Below, piece after piece: positions 42,685-52,088 of a stretch of 64,000 nucleotides of DNA. Positions within the stretch are counted from its first letter, which is position 1. Each line of letters starts with the position of its first letter. The notes under the pieces were generated by a model. It worked only from the letters and a program-made list of their open reading frames with translations, did no database searches and was not told where the DNA came from. The DNA comes from Paramesorhizobium endophyticum (lineage in GTDB: Bacteria; Pseudomonadota; Alphaproteobacteria; Rhizobiales; Rhizobiaceae): assembly GCF_014640615.1 (NCBI RefSeq), contig NZ_BMHH01000020.1, positions 1 to 64,000 of the forward strand. Direction: 5' to 3'. The position numbers and the translations under genes are program-made.

Positions 42685-44157
42685 ATGAACTATTATAAGC
42701 TGCGATCCGGGATCGTTTTGACTTTTCCTTTTCTATTGGCTGCGTGCGTTACTGTCGGGCCGGATTACCAGCAGCCGGTGGTGGTGACGCCAGCGGGCTG
42801 GAGCAGCAAGGCCGATACGCGGGCGCCTCGCCTGGGCAATTGGTGGAAGAACCTCAACGATCCGGTCCTCGACCGGCTGATCGCCGATGGCGTCGCCGGC
42901 AGCCCAGATGTGGCGACGGCGAAAGCGAAGGTGCGGGAGGCCCGTGCCAACCTGACCGCTGCCGGAGGGGTGCTTTATCCGGCACTTGACGCCGGCGGGA
43001 GCTATACGCGCTCCGACAGCGCCGGCATGCCCGTCTCGAAGCAGGCGAGCCTGAGCTTCAAGACCCAGTGGGAACTCGATCTCTTCGGCGGCAACAAGCG
43101 CGGCGTCGAGGCGGCCTATTATCATCTGGAATCCCAGAACGAGCAGTTGCGCGCCGCCCTCGTCACGCTTATCGGCGACATCGCCACCAATTATGCCCAA
43201 TTGCGCGGGACGCAGGCGAGCATCGCCATCGCGCAGCGTAACGCCGCCTCGCAAAGACAGACCGTGGCGCTGACGCGCAACAAGCTGGATGCGGGCGATA
43301 TCACGGCGGTCGATCTGCTCAATTCCGAAACGCAGGCGGCATCCACGGCGGCGCAGATACCCAATCTGCGGATCAATTATGCCAAATACCTGAACCAGCT
43401 TTCCGTGCTGACGGGCCGCTCCCCCATCGTGCTGGCGGGTCTCCTCGACAAGAGCCGGCCGATCCCGGCTGTTCCGCGCAATGTTCCCGCCGGGGTGCCT
43501 GCCGATCTGCTTTTGAGCCGGCCCGATGTCCGCGCGGCGGAGCGCGATTACGCCAGCGCCACGGCCAGCATCGGCCAAAAGCAGGCTTTGCTTTACCCGG
43601 ATGTTTCGCTCGCGGGCAATATCAGCACCGGCGGCTCCCGCATCGGTGACCTAGGCAGGCTCTCGACGATCAGCTGGAGCTTCGGGCCGAGCCTCAGCAT
43701 CCCGATCTTCAACGGCGGGCAGCTTAATGCTAATGTCGAAGCGGCCAGAGCCACGCGGGACCAGTCCTTCATCGCCTATCGCAAGGCGATCTTGACCGCG
43801 TTGAGCGAAGTGGAAAACGCCAGCGTGGCGCTCAACCAGAACCGTTTGCGCGTGGCACAATTGCAGAAAATTGCCGGCAATTACCGCAAAATCAACGAGC
43901 TGACGCTCGACCAATATGAGGCCGGGGCCAAGAGTTTCGTCGAGGTGCTGGAGGCGCAGCGCAATCTCCTGTCCGCCGAAACCGATCTGAGCCAGGCGCG
44001 AACCAACCTGGTTCTCAACTATATCGACCTGCAGAAAGCGCTGGGCGGCGGCTGGGGCGGTGTCGTCGATGTGGAAAAACCGGAAGTCGTCGACGGCTAT
44101 ACCGGCCCGCGCTTCGTCCAGCCCGCCCAGCCGGCACATGATGAGAGGCGCCTATGA
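42685..44157 (+). CDS. NodT-family outer-membrane efflux lipoprotein
   Basis: The ATG at 42685 follows an AAGGTG site and gives 490 residues. A lipoprotein signal ends in LLAAC with Cys21 as the lipid-carrying residue. The mature part is a TolC/NodT-type outer-membrane factor with two related repeats (ANYAQLRGTQASIAIAQRNA and ALNQNRLRVAQLQKIAGNYR). It forms the outer channel of a tripartite export system with the MacA- and MacB-like genes; its stop overlaps the adaptor ATG (ATGA). Confidence 0.92.
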   Translation: MNYYKLRSGIVLTFPFLLAACVTVGPDYQQPVVVTPAGWSSKADTRAPRLGNWWKNLNDPVLDRLIADGVAGSPDVATAKAKVREARANLTAAGGVLYPALDAGGSYTRSDSAGMPVSKQASLSFKTQWELDLFGGNKRGVEAAYYHLESQNEQLRAALVTLIGDIATNYAQLRGTQASIAIAQRNAASQRQTVALTRNKLDAGDITAVDLLNSETQAASTAAQIPNLRINYAKYLNQLSVLTGRSPIVLAGLLDKSRPIPAVPRNVPAGVPADLLLSRPDVRAAERDYASATASIGQKQALLYPDVSLAGNISTGGSRIGDLGRLSTISWSFGPSLSIPIFNGGQLNANVEAARATRDQSFIAYRKAILTALSEVENASVALNQNRLRVAQLQKIAGNYRKINELTLDQYEAGAKSFVEVLEAQRNLLSAETDLSQARTNLVLNYIDLQKALGGGWGGVVDVEKPEVVDGYTGPRFVQPAQPAHDERRL

Positions 44158-45356
44158 CACCACGCTCGAAACGCCGTTTCCGGTGGCGGCTCTGGCTGGG
44201 GATTCTCATCCCGCTGCTGCTCATGGGCTATTGCGCCCTGCGAACCGTCACGAAGGAAGCGCCGCTGCCGGCGACGACCACGATCCGGCGCGGCGATATC
44301 GAAAGCTCGGTGCTCGCCACGGGAACGCTGCGGCCCAAGGTGCTGGTCGCGGTTGGCGCGCAGGTGACGGGCCGCGTCCTTTCGCTCAAGGTGAGGTCGG
44401 GGCAGAAGGTAAAGGCTGGCGAAGTCATCGCCCTCATCGACTCGACCAATCTTCAAAACGAGTTGAACAAGGCCGAGGCCCAACTGCGGCAGAACGAAGC
44501 GACCCGCGACCAGAACCTCGCCGATCTGGAACTGGCGCAGGAGGATCTCGCCCGCAACCAGATGATGATCGGCAAGAATGCCGTCGCCCGCGCCGAATAT
44601 GACAAGGCGGTTAGCAATGTAAAGGCCAAGCAGGCGCAGGTCGCTTACGCCGAAGCCACGATCGAGGCTTCCAAAATCGGCGTGCAGATCGCCCAGACCA
44701 ATCTCGGCTATACCCGTATCACGGCCCCGATCGACGGGACGGTGCTCGCCACCGCCGTTCAGGAAGGCCAGACGGTCAACGCCCAGCAGAGCGCGCCGAT
44801 GATCGCCGTGATCGGCCAGCTCGACACCATGACGGTGGAGGCCAATATATCGGAAGCGGACATAACGCAGGTTCGTGTCGGCATGCCGCTCTATTTCACC
44901 ATATCCAGCCAGAATTCAAAGCGCTACGACGCGAAGCTCGAGCAGATCGAGCCAGCGCCCGATTCGATCGTCAGCGACAAGAGCTTCACCCCGTCGACAC
45001 AGTCCGCATCCTCCAGTTCGCCCACCGCTTCGGCCATCTATTACAAGGGGATATTCAGTGTTCCCAACCCGGATGGGCTGCTTCGAACCTATATGACGGC
45101 TGAGGTCCACATTATCCTGGCCAATGCGAAGGATGCGCTGATCGCCCCGGTTTCCGCCATGAAGCCGACCAATGAGCCCAACAAAGCGACCGTTCGCGTC
45201 GTGACCGATGGCAACAGGATCGCGGAGCGGACCGTCGAGACCGGCATCACCGACAAGGTCAACACGCAGATCCTGTCGGGCCTGAAAGAAGGTGACAAGG
45301 TTGTCGTGGATAGCGGCAGTCCTCCGGCGGGCAACGGCCGAAGAGTGGTATTCTGA
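44154..45356 (+). CDS. MacA-like periplasmic adaptor protein
   Basis: This 400-residue membrane-fusion protein has an N-terminal membrane anchor (about residues 10-32), lipoyl-type halves (VLATGTLRPKVLVAVGAQVTG and ITAPIDGTVLATAVQEGQTV) around an alpha-helical hairpin of coiled coil (about residues 110-185), and a beta-barrel domain. This is the MacA layout for ABC-type tripartite efflux. It links the inner-membrane MacB-like protein to the NodT-family channel. Confidence 0.92.
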   Translation: MTPRSKRRFRWRLWLGILIPLLLMGYCALRTVTKEAPLPATTTIRRGDIESSVLATGTLRPKVLVAVGAQVTGRVLSLKVRSGQKVKAGEVIALIDSTNLQNELNKAEAQLRQNEATRDQNLADLELAQEDLARNQMMIGKNAVARAEYDKAVSNVKAKQAQVAYAEATIEASKIGVQIAQTNLGYTRITAPIDGTVLATAVQEGQTVNAQQSAPMIAVIGQLDTMTVEANISEADITQVRVGMPLYFTISSQNSKRYDAKLEQIEPAPDSIVSDKSFTPSTQSASSSSPTASAIYYKGIFSVPNPDGLLRTYMTAEVHIILANAKDALIAPVSAMKPTNEPNKATVRVVTDGNRIAERTVETGITDKVNTQILSGLKEGDKVVVDSGSPPAGNGRRVVF

Positions 45357-45357
45357 G

Positions 45358-47322
45358 ATGGCTAAAAGGCCGCTGATTTCGCTCAAGGGCGTGTCCCGGC
45401 TATATCCGTCGGGCGATGAGGTCACGACCGCCCTGAAGCATGTCGACCTCACCATCGAGCGCGGCGAGATGGTGGCGATCATCGGCACGTCCGGCTCCGG
45501 TAAATCCACGCTGATGAACATCCTGGGGTGCCTCGACCGCCCGTCGGAAGGAGAATATCTGATTTCGGGCCGCTCGACATCGGAACTTGAGCCCGATGAA
45601 CTGGCGCAATTGCGGCGTGAGCATTTCGGCTTCATCTTTCAGCGCTATCATCTGCTGGGTGAGCTGGATGCGCTGGGGAATGTCGAAATCCCCGCCATCT
45701 ATTCGGGGCAAAGCCGGGAAGCGCGGCGCGAGAGGGCCGCAGCCATTCTCGAACGGCTGGGAATGGGCGACCGCGTCCATCATAGGCCGAGCCAGTTGTC
45801 TGGCGGCCAGCAGCAGCGCGTTTCCATCGCCCGCGCCCTCATCAACGACGCCGATGTCATCCTGGCGGACGAGCCGACAGGCGCCCTCGACAGCCATAGC
45901 GGCGAGGAGGTGCTGGGCATCCTCCAGGAATTGAACCGCGAAGGCCACACCATCATCATCGTCACGCATGACCGGCAGGTGGCGGCGAGGGCGCAGCGCA
46001 TCATCGAAATCCGCGACGGCGAAATCGTCTCCGACACGCGGACGGACGGTGGCGGGGACGGGACGGAAGCGCAACGGCTGGACCATCGCAAAGCCGGAAA
46101 GCCGCGTTTCCTTTCGAGCTTTCGCGACCGCTTCTCCGAGGCGTTCACCATGGCGCTGCGCTCGATGAACGCGCACCGGCTGCGGACATTCCTGACGATG
46201 CTCGGCATCATCATCGGCACGGCGTCGGTCATCAGCGTGGTGGCGCTGGGCCAAGGAACCCGCGCGAAAATCCTGAACCAGATCAGCGCACTGGGCACCA
46301 ACACGCTTTACATCAACCCCGGCAAGGGCTTCGGCGACCTGAGAGCCGCGCAGGTCACCACGCTTAACATCGCCGATGCCGAGGAGATCGCGAAGCTTCC
46401 CTATGTGATCGCCGCGACGCCCTATAATGCGACGAGCTCGACCGTCCGGGTCGGCGACAAGGAAGTCAGCGTTTCCGTCAATGGCGTGGGAGCTGAATAT
46501 TTCGCCACCCGAAACACCCAATTGCTGGAAGGCCGCTTCTTCGACCAGCGCAACGTGACCGATATGTCGCAGGTGGCTGTCATCGATGACACCACCAGCA
46601 AGACGCTTTTCCCCAATGCGGCGGGGTCGGTGATCGGCAGGATCGTTCTTTTGAAGAACGTGCCTATCCGCATTATCGGCGTCTCAAAGGCGGAGGAGAA
46701 CGGTCCGGGCGCCGGGCAGAGGCTGACGGTCTACCTGCCCTATACGACGGTGGAGACCCGCATGACGGGCTCGCAGTCCTTGCAGATGATCATGGTGCGC
46801 ATCGCCGATACCATGAATCCCTCGGTGGCCGAGGCGACGATAACGGCCTTCCTGACGAAAAGGCATGGCACGAAGGATTTCTCGATCTTCAACACCGGCA
46901 CGCTGCAGCAGACCGTGCAGGCGACGACCGCGACGCTCGCCCTTCTTATCTCCAGCATTGCCGCCATATCGCTGTTCGTCGGCGGGATCGGCGTCATGAA
47001 CATCATGCTCGTGGCGGTTTCGGAACGGATCAACGAAATCGGTGTGCGCATGGCCGTCGGCGCGCGGCAGAGCGATATCCTGCAGCAATTCCTGATCGAG
47101 GCCGTTCTGGTCTGCCTCATCGGCGGCGTGCTCGGCATTCTCATCGCCACCGGATTGGGCGAGCTTTTCGCGCAGTTCGTGCCAGATTTTCGCTTAATAT
47201 ACTCGCCCGCCTCCATCGTCATCGCCATCCTCTGCTCGAGCCTCATCGGCATCGGCTTCGGCTTCGTTCCCGCCCGCAACGCCTCGAAGCTCGATCCCGT
47301 GGTGGCGCTGGCGCGGGATTGA
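45358..47322 (+). CDS. MacB-like ABC exporter (ATPase-permease fusion)
   Basis: The ATG at 45358, one base after the adaptor stop, gives 654 residues. The N-terminal ATPase has Walker A GTSGSGKS, signature LSGGQQQR and Walker B VILADEPTGALD. The C-terminal part has four membrane segments, with the first after residue 260 (LRTFLTMLGIIIGTASVISVVALG) and three at the end, around a large periplasmic domain. This is the MacB architecture for macrolide, siderophore or peptide export; the actual substrate is unknown. No dedicated regulator lies next to the operon. Confidence 0.92.
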   Translation: MAKRPLISLKGVSRLYPSGDEVTTALKHVDLTIERGEMVAIIGTSGSGKSTLMNILGCLDRPSEGEYLISGRSTSELEPDELAQLRREHFGFIFQRYHLLGELDALGNVEIPAIYSGQSREARRERAAAILERLGMGDRVHHRPSQLSGGQQQRVSIARALINDADVILADEPTGALDSHSGEEVLGILQELNREGHTIIIVTHDRQVAARAQRIIEIRDGEIVSDTRTDGGGDGTEAQRLDHRKAGKPRFLSSFRDRFSEAFTMALRSMNAHRLRTFLTMLGIIIGTASVISVVALGQGTRAKILNQISALGTNTLYINPGKGFGDLRAAQVTTLNIADAEEIAKLPYVIAATPYNATSSTVRVGDKEVSVSVNGVGAEYFATRNTQLLEGRFFDQRNVTDMSQVAVIDDTTSKTLFPNAAGSVIGRIVLLKNVPIRIIGVSKAEENGPGAGQRLTVYLPYTTVETRMTGSQSLQMIMVRIADTMNPSVAEATITAFLTKRHGTKDFSIFNTGTLQQTVQATTATLALLISSIAAISLFVGGIGVMNIMLVAVSERINEIGVRMAVGARQSDILQQFLIEAVLVCLIGGVLGILIATGLGELFAQFVPDFRLIYSPASIVIAILCSSLIGIGFGFVPARNASKLDPVVALARD

Positions 47323-47340
47323 CGCGAGAAGGTTCTCGCG
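47323..47340 (+). terminator. Hairpin directly after the MacB-like gene
   Basis: CGCGAGAA (47323-47330) and TTCTCGCG (47333-47340) form a perfect 8-bp stem with a two-base loop, starting one base after the stop codon. There is no T run, so it may stabilise the mRNA end instead of stopping transcription by itself. Confidence 0.45.
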
Positions 47341-47552
47341 CTCACCCCTCGATGCGCGCGCCGGTTATCAATATCGCGGTAGAGCGAACGCTCAGCGGTT
47401 TGTTCGTCGGGTCGGTTTTAACTACTCGTTAAAAATACGGAATTCCCAGCCATGCATGCATTGCAACCCTGCCCAGGACGATTCCGTAGTAGTGCCTCTG
47501 TCCATAGCAATGTATTTTTGATGAACAAGATAATTTCGACAAGGGGTCTCCC

Positions 47553-47699
47553 ATGATCAAGCCAATCAAACGCCTAGCAAAAGCTCTCCGGGGCCGTTCT
47601 CGAGAAGAAAAAGAATTCGCATATCTTTCGGAAGCTCACGATCTGATCGATCTGGAATATCGGCAACGTCAGATCGATCGTGGCATCCTGGGACGCTGA
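47553..47699 (+). CDS. DUF3563-family micro-protein
   Basis: This 48-residue reading frame follows an AAGGGG ribosome site. It starts with a basic stretch (MIKPIKRLAKALRGRSREE) and ends with an acidic/aromatic helix (LIDLEYRQRQIDRG), the pattern of DUF3563, a small family frequent in Rhizobiales. It stands alone. Function is unknown. Confidence 0.7.
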   Translation: MIKPIKRLAKALRGRSREEKEFAYLSEAHDLIDLEYRQRQIDRGILGR

Positions 47700-48088
47700 G
47701 GCGGCCAGCCCTTCGGGTGTCTGATGCCAGCTTCGCCGGGCAACACGGTCAAGGTCCGCTTTCCGGAAGCGATGCCGGGTGATCGACGCGATGGCCTGGA
47801 AGACCGTCGCCAAGTGGCGGAAGCGCATGTCCCATATCGGACTGCCCGGCTGGTTTGAAGCAACCAGGACCGACAGTTCTCTCGGTTGAGGGAAAGGGGG
47901 CATCGGTGCCTTCCGCGCTACACGCTGCTGCCGCTCGATGATGTCGATATAATTGCACGTACAAACATATTTTTGGAGAAGCTAAACATATGTGGCCTGA
48001 TGCTCCGACAGGGGGGCTGCATCAGGTCGGAAATGATATAAAGGAGGGCGTCGGCGGCCTTCATTGATCGCTATGAATTGCGGGAGCG
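47700..48088. other. Interval between the DUF3563 gene and the MFS gene
   Basis: I see no convincing gene. A minus-strand frame from 47903 to 47574 runs antisense over the DUF3563 gene and resembles no family I know. A stretch near 47960-48040 is more AT-rich and probably holds the promoter of the MFS gene. Confidence 0.35.
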
Positions 48089-49351
48089 ATGATGGGACAC
48101 GAGAAACAACAGCTGAATTACGTCCTGCTCCTCGTCGCGGGATCAGGACTTGTAAGCACCGCGCGCGCGATGACGCTCTCGTTCCTTGCCATCAAGCTTC
48201 AGCAGTCATTCGGGCTCGGTCCAGCCATGATTGGTGCGCTTTTGGGGATCGGTCCCCTGGTCGGCGCCGTTGCGGCTCCCTTCGCAGGTACCCTGTCCGA
48301 CAGGGTGGGACGCAAGACCGTGATGATGCTCACCCTGGTTTCAATGGCCCTTGCATTGGTTGGCATGGGATTGGCCGAAACCGTCGTGGCATTTTGCGTC
48401 GCTCAGGTCGTGGCGGCTATTGCTCTGGCGATCTATGAGCCGATTTCCCGCGCCCTGATGAGTGACGTTTGCCCCGAGCCGCTGCGTCTCAAGTACTTTT
48501 CCTGGCGTTACACGGCCACGAATGCCGGCTGGGCCGTCGGACCGCTGGTCGGGATTGCCGCCGGTGCTGCGTCGACCGCTCTTTTCATCATTGCAGGCGT
48601 TGTCTACGCGATGTTCGCGCTCGTCCTGCACGTGCAGCGGGTTCCGGTTCACAACAGAACGGATGCTTCGCAAGCTCCAGCACAGGCGCCGCTGCTGGGA
48701 AGCCTGAAGGCTGCGATCCGCGATCCACGGCTGGCTTTCTTTGTCGGCGGCGGCACATTGCTGATTGCGGTTTATGGGCAGTGGTCGGCGACGCTCGCCC
48801 CCTACCTTACGGGGAATGTCGCCGGAGGCATGGAAATCTATGCCTATCTCGTTTCGATCAACGGGGTGGCCGTCCTGATTGGGAACCCGTTCGCGCGCCG
48901 ATTCATTGAACGCGCCGGCGCGCTGAATGCCCTGATAGTCGGCTGTGTTCTGTTCCTCTTCGGTGAAATCGGGTTTCTCAGCGCCGCCGGCTTTTGGGGG
49001 CTGGCGGCCGCGATGGTCGTTTTCACCATTGGCGAGATTCTCGTCGTGCCTTCCGAATATATGCTCGTCGACGGCATCTCGGACAACCGGAACAGAGGCA
49101 GTTATTTCGGCGCTCACTCGTTTTCTACGATCGGCAATTTCGTGGGACCGACGCTGGGCGGCGCCATGCTCGGCGCTTTTGGCGGACCTGGGATGTTCCT
49201 GCTGTTTGCCGGATTTGCGGCCCTCAGCGCAATTCTGTTCGCCATTGGCACGCGCATGCCACCGCCGAAAATGGCGACACATCAATCTTCGGCAGGCTCG
49301 CCGGAAACTGCAGCCGGGCCATATTTGCGCGGTGCTTGCCTCGCCGCATGA
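48089..49351 (+). CDS. Major facilitator superfamily transporter (drug-efflux type)
   Basis: This 420-residue membrane protein has about twelve hydrophobic segments. The first cytoplasmic loop has an MFS motif A (GTLSDRVGRK), and the style resembles the MdtH/drug:H+ antiporter group. It can start at 48089 or at the next ATG (48092). It is convergent with an AraC regulator. Substrate is unknown. Confidence 0.85.
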   Translation: MMGHEKQQLNYVLLLVAGSGLVSTARAMTLSFLAIKLQQSFGLGPAMIGALLGIGPLVGAVAAPFAGTLSDRVGRKTVMMLTLVSMALALVGMGLAETVVAFCVAQVVAAIALAIYEPISRALMSDVCPEPLRLKYFSWRYTATNAGWAVGPLVGIAAGAASTALFIIAGVVYAMFALVLHVQRVPVHNRTDASQAPAQAPLLGSLKAAIRDPRLAFFVGGGTLLIAVYGQWSATLAPYLTGNVAGGMEIYAYLVSINGVAVLIGNPFARRFIERAGALNALIVGCVLFLFGEIGFLSAAGFWGLAAAMVVFTIGEILVVPSEYMLVDGISDNRNRGSYFGAHSFSTIGNFVGPTLGGAMLGAFGGPGMFLLFAGFAALSAILFAIGTRMPPPKMATHQSSAGSPETAAGPYLRGACLAA

Positions 49352-49388
49352 ATTGAGGATGGCGGCGGAAGTCCGCGGTCCTATGAAT

Positions 49389-50408
49389 TCAGACCGGGCC
49401 GCTTGCGAAGCGGTGGCCTGTCACCGGCCGTTGCGCGAAACGATTGCGGTAGACCAACGGGCTGACCCCGTAAAGCCGGCTAAACTGAAACCTCAGGTTC
49501 TCGGCGCTTCCAAGTCCGGTCGCCCCGGCGATGTCATCGGGAGTGGCGGAGCCCGTCTCCAGCAGGATGCGGGCCTGCTCCAGCCGCTCCCTGAGAATCC
49601 ATTTGAGCGGCGGCAGGCCGGTCAGGGCGTGAAAACGGCGCTGAAAGGTGCGTTCGCTCATGCCGGCATGGCGGGCGAGGGAGGCGACCGTATGCGGAAG
49701 GCGGAGGTTGGCCAGAATATGGTCCAGGATCGATGACAGCCGGTCCGCCTCCCGCCTCAGGGGCACGGGGCGCTCGATGAACTGGGATTGTCCACCCTGG
49801 CGATGGCTGTACATCACCAGGCGCCGGGCCACATTGTTGGCAAGCTCCGCTCCGAAATCCGAGCGGACGACATGCAGGCACAGATCGATCCCCGCTGAGC
49901 TGCCCGCCGAGGTGAGAACGTCTCCATCATCGATATAGAGGCAGTTCGCGTCGATCTCGATGGTGGGGTAGCGCCGGGCGAGACCTTCGGCAAAGCGCCA
50001 ATGCGTCGTGGCGCGGCGGCCGTCGAGCAAGCCGGCGGCTGCAAGGACGAAGGCGCCGCCGCAGATGGAGATGATGCGCGCGCCGCGGCGGTGAGCGCGG
50101 ACCAGCGCGTCGCAGATCTGGTCCGGCACAGGCGCCTCCGGCCCGCGCCAGCCCGGTACGATGATCGTTCCCGCCGCGTGCAGATCGGCCTCGGTGCCCG
50201 TCGCCGCGACAGTCAGGCCGCCGCAGGCATGAAGAACCGGGCCCTCCAGCGAAACCGATTGGAAGCGGTACCAGTCCGGCCCGGCTTCGGGGCGGGCCAA
50301 GCCGAAGACTTCGGTGGTGATCCCGAACTCGAAGGTGCACAGGCCGTCATAAACCAGGCTGACGACATGCCTGTTCGCGGGAAAGCGGGCGGTCTCATTT
50401 TTTGGCAT
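49389..50408 (-). CDS. GlxA/FtrA-type AraC-family regulator
   Basis: The ATG at 50408 gives 339 residues with an N-terminal DJ-1/PfpI-like domain (about 15-185, with ISICGGAFVLAAAGLL at the usual nucleophile-elbow cysteine) and a C-terminal AraC double helix-turn-helix (HAGMSERTFQRRFHALTGLPPLKWI; ATGLGSAENLRFQFSRLYGVSPLVYR). This is the GlxA/FtrA architecture. It is divergent from the NTF2-like and gamma-carbonic-anhydrase-like genes, which it may control. Confidence 0.9.
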   Translation of the reverse strand: MPKNETARFPANRHVVSLVYDGLCTFEFGITTEVFGLARPEAGPDWYRFQSVSLEGPVLHACGGLTVAATGTEADLHAAGTIIVPGWRGPEAPVPDQICDALVRAHRRGARIISICGGAFVLAAAGLLDGRRATTHWRFAEGLARRYPTIEIDANCLYIDDGDVLTSAGSSAGIDLCLHVVRSDFGAELANNVARRLVMYSHRQGGQSQFIERPVPLRREADRLSSILDHILANLRLPHTVASLARHAGMSERTFQRRFHALTGLPPLKWILRERLEQARILLETGSATPDDIAGATGLGSAENLRFQFSRLYGVSPLVYRNRFAQRPVTGHRFASGPV

Positions 50409-50422
50409 GAATGCAATCTTAT

Positions 50423-50444
50423 CTGGCAATCCTGCCACTGGCAA
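50423..50444. promoter_or_regulatory. Direct repeats in the AraC divergent promoter region
   Basis: CTGGCAA occurs twice, at 50423-50429 and 50438-50444, 15 bp apart, overlapping the dyad TGGCA-ATCC-TGCCA (50424-50437). It starts 15 bp upstream of the regulator's ATG in a 91-bp divergent gap. AraC proteins often bind such direct repeats, so this is a likely operator. Confidence 0.45.
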
Positions 50445-50499
50445 CCGGCGCTTCGGCCATGCGACACCGGCACCCGGCAAACAATCACGGGATAATACG

Positions 50500-50880
50500 A
50501 TGCGCCGCGACGACGACCTTCTCAACGCTATACAGACCTATTTCGACGCCCTGTACGCCTGCGACCTCGCACTCTTCGACCAGATTTTTCATCCGGCATG
50601 CAGCCTGTTCGACGCGGATGAAGGGGCGATCACGGTCGATCCGATCGCGGACTATCGCGAGGTGATCGCCCGGCGCGAATCTCCGGCAAGCCGCTTGCAG
50701 GATCGCGAAGACGAAATCATCCTGATCGACTGGCTTTCACCCGCTGCCGCTACCGTGAAGGTCAGGCTGCGGATCCACGCGAACATCTTCATCGATCATC
50801 TTTGCTTCGTGAGAGGCGTCGAGGGCTGGCGGATCGTCGCCAAGGTCTGGCGTCTTGAACGTCTGGCGGCATCGTCGTAG
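50500..50880 (+). CDS. NTF2-like protein (lumazine-binding-like family)
   Basis: The ATG at 50500 gives 126 residues. An NTF2-like fold is suggested by the N-terminal helix (LLNAIQTYFDALYACDLALFDQIFHPACSLF) and three later beta strands, as in small hydrolase- or isomerase-like binding proteins of the Lumazine_bd_2 type. It lies 8 bases before the gamma-carbonic-anhydrase-like gene, so the two form an operon divergent from the AraC-type regulator. The reaction is unknown. Confidence 0.72.
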   Translation: MRRDDDLLNAIQTYFDALYACDLALFDQIFHPACSLFDADEGAITVDPIADYREVIARRESPASRLQDREDEIILIDWLSPAAATVKVRLRIHANIFIDHLCFVRGVEGWRIVAKVWRLERLAASS

Positions 50881-50888
50881 CGTTCGGG

Positions 50889-51509
50889 ATGAGACAGGAG
50901 AGTGAAACATTGATTTTGTCGTATGAAGAACGGTCGCCATCGATCGATCCCGATGCCTGGGTCGCGCAGGATGCGACGGTCTGTGGCGATGTTATCATCG
51001 GCGCGGGCAGCAGGATCATGCATGGTGCCCGCCTGGTGGCGGAAGCCGGCGGCTCCATCCGCATCGGACGGAATTGCATCGTGCTCGAGAATGCCGTGAT
51101 CCGCGCCACGAGCCGCCATGACTGTTCCATCGGTGATCATTGCCTGCTCGGTCCTAACAGCCATGTGGCCGGCGCACAAATCGACGATGAGGTTTTCGTC
51201 GCCACCGGGGCAGCCGTGTTTCACGGGGCGCAGATCGGGCGCGGGGCGGAGGTCCGCATCAACGGGACCGTGCATCTGCGGACGCGGTTGGAGCCGGGCT
51301 CGACCGTGCCGATCGGTTGGGTCGCTGTCGGCGACCCCGCGCAAATTCTGCCGCCGGACCAGCACGAAGCCATCTGGGCCCTCCAGAAGCCACTGGATTT
51401 TCCCGGCTTTGTCTATGGCGTCGACAGGAACTCTCCCGATGTGATGAAGTCCATAACATCGGGCCTGTCCAAAGCTCTTGGGATTCATCGAGACGAGAAC
51501 AGCCGGTAG
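50889..51509 (+). CDS. Gamma-carbonic-anhydrase-like hexapeptide-repeat protein
   Basis: This 206-residue protein is a left-handed beta-helix with hexapeptide turns (VCGDVIIGAGSRIMHGARLVA; IGDHCLLGPNSHVAGAQI; VFVATGAAVFHGAQIG) of the gamma-CA/YrdA/CaiE family. The C-terminal extension after about residue 150 has no family match that I see. Histidines in the turns (such as FHGAQIG) could bind metal, but the full three-His set of active gamma carbonic anhydrases is not clearly present. It is in an operon with the NTF2-like gene. Confidence 0.78.
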   Translation: MRQESETLILSYEERSPSIDPDAWVAQDATVCGDVIIGAGSRIMHGARLVAEAGGSIRIGRNCIVLENAVIRATSRHDCSIGDHCLLGPNSHVAGAQIDDEVFVATGAAVFHGAQIGRGAEVRINGTVHLRTRLEPGSTVPIGWVAVGDPAQILPPDQHEAIWALQKPLDFPGFVYGVDRNSPDVMKSITSGLSKALGIHRDENSR

Positions 51510-51568
51510 ATGCCGGTGGTATCGCGGGCATTGGAAGCGGTGCCCGGCTCCGTCGGAACCGCGGCTGA

Positions 51569-51603
51569 AGTGTGGAAAGGCACGAAGCTTTCCACACTCT
51601 TTC
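51569..51603. terminator. Strong hairpin terminator between convergent genes
   Basis: AGTGTGGAAAG (51569-51579) and CTTTCCACACT (51588-51598) form a perfect 11-bp stem with an 8-base loop, followed by CTTTC. It lies between the convergent gamma-CA-like and ABM-family genes and can serve the former as an intrinsic terminator. Confidence 0.7.
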
Positions 51604-51622
51604 AGAACTTGCCGCGCCGCGG

Positions 51623-51988
51623 TTATCGCGTCATAGGCTTGGGGAGAATCAGGTCCCCGACCGTGTAGATGTGGAATTCACTTTTCGAGACCTCGTCCAG
51701 CTTCCGGAACTTCTCGGCAAATACAGGATCGGAAAAGAATTCGTCGACATTGCCGGCTCCCTGGATTGCCTCGATGTTGACGACCGTCTGCCCATCCGTG
51801 CTTTTTGCAAGGCTGCTCCAGAGGAACCCTTCCTTTCGTTCGGCGACGTAATGCACGACATCCTGGATGATGGCAAAAGCTTGTTCCTGCTTTCCCGGGT
51901 GGGCGTGAATGACGTTGACCACGAAGGTCGTGGGAGCGGGAGAGGCAGCAAAAGCTGCAAGAGGTTTCGTTTCCATGCGTGTCTCCAT
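51623..51988 (-). CDS. Antibiotic-biosynthesis-monooxygenase (ABM)-family protein
   Basis: This 121-residue protein has an ABM-type alpha/beta fold (FVVNVIHAHPGKQEQAFAIIQD; AKSTDGQTVVNIEAIQGA; FFSDPVFAEKFRKLDE). Family members are small dimeric monooxygenases or stress-related enzymes. It can start at 51988 or 51976. It is divergent from the LysR gene across a 112-bp gap with two dyads, so LysR probably controls it. Confidence 0.8.
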   Translation of the reverse strand: METRMETKPLAAFAASPAPTTFVVNVIHAHPGKQEQAFAIIQDVVHYVAERKEGFLWSSLAKSTDGQTVVNIEAIQGAGNVDEFFSDPVFAEKFRKLDEVSKSEFHIYTVGDLILPKPMTR

Positions 51989-52039
51989 TTGAAGCCGGGC
52001 TGTTTCAGCCGCGGCAGCATCTGGATAGCGAAGGAAAAA

Positions 52040-52088
52040 TAGGGGATAAATGGGCCGCTATTCCCTACATAAAGGAAGAAAATTCCTT
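52040..52088. promoter_or_regulatory. Two dyads in the ABM/LysR divergent region
   Basis: TAGGGGATA (52040-52048) and TATTCCCTA (52059-52067) form an imperfect inverted repeat with a 10-base spacer. A second dyad, AAGGAA (52072-52077) and TTCCTT (52083-52088), lies next to it, close to the LysR start. Paired sites of this kind are usual for LysR proteins that control a divergent gene. Confidence 0.45.

Noticed and set aside
45400-46521. Minus-strand open frame opposite the MacB-like gene
   Set aside because: It is a shadow of the ATPase domain with no family motif of its own.
47574-47903. Minus-strand frame of 109 codons over the DUF3563 gene
   Set aside because: It has no ribosome site and resembles no family I know; the DUF3563 gene on the other strand is better supported.
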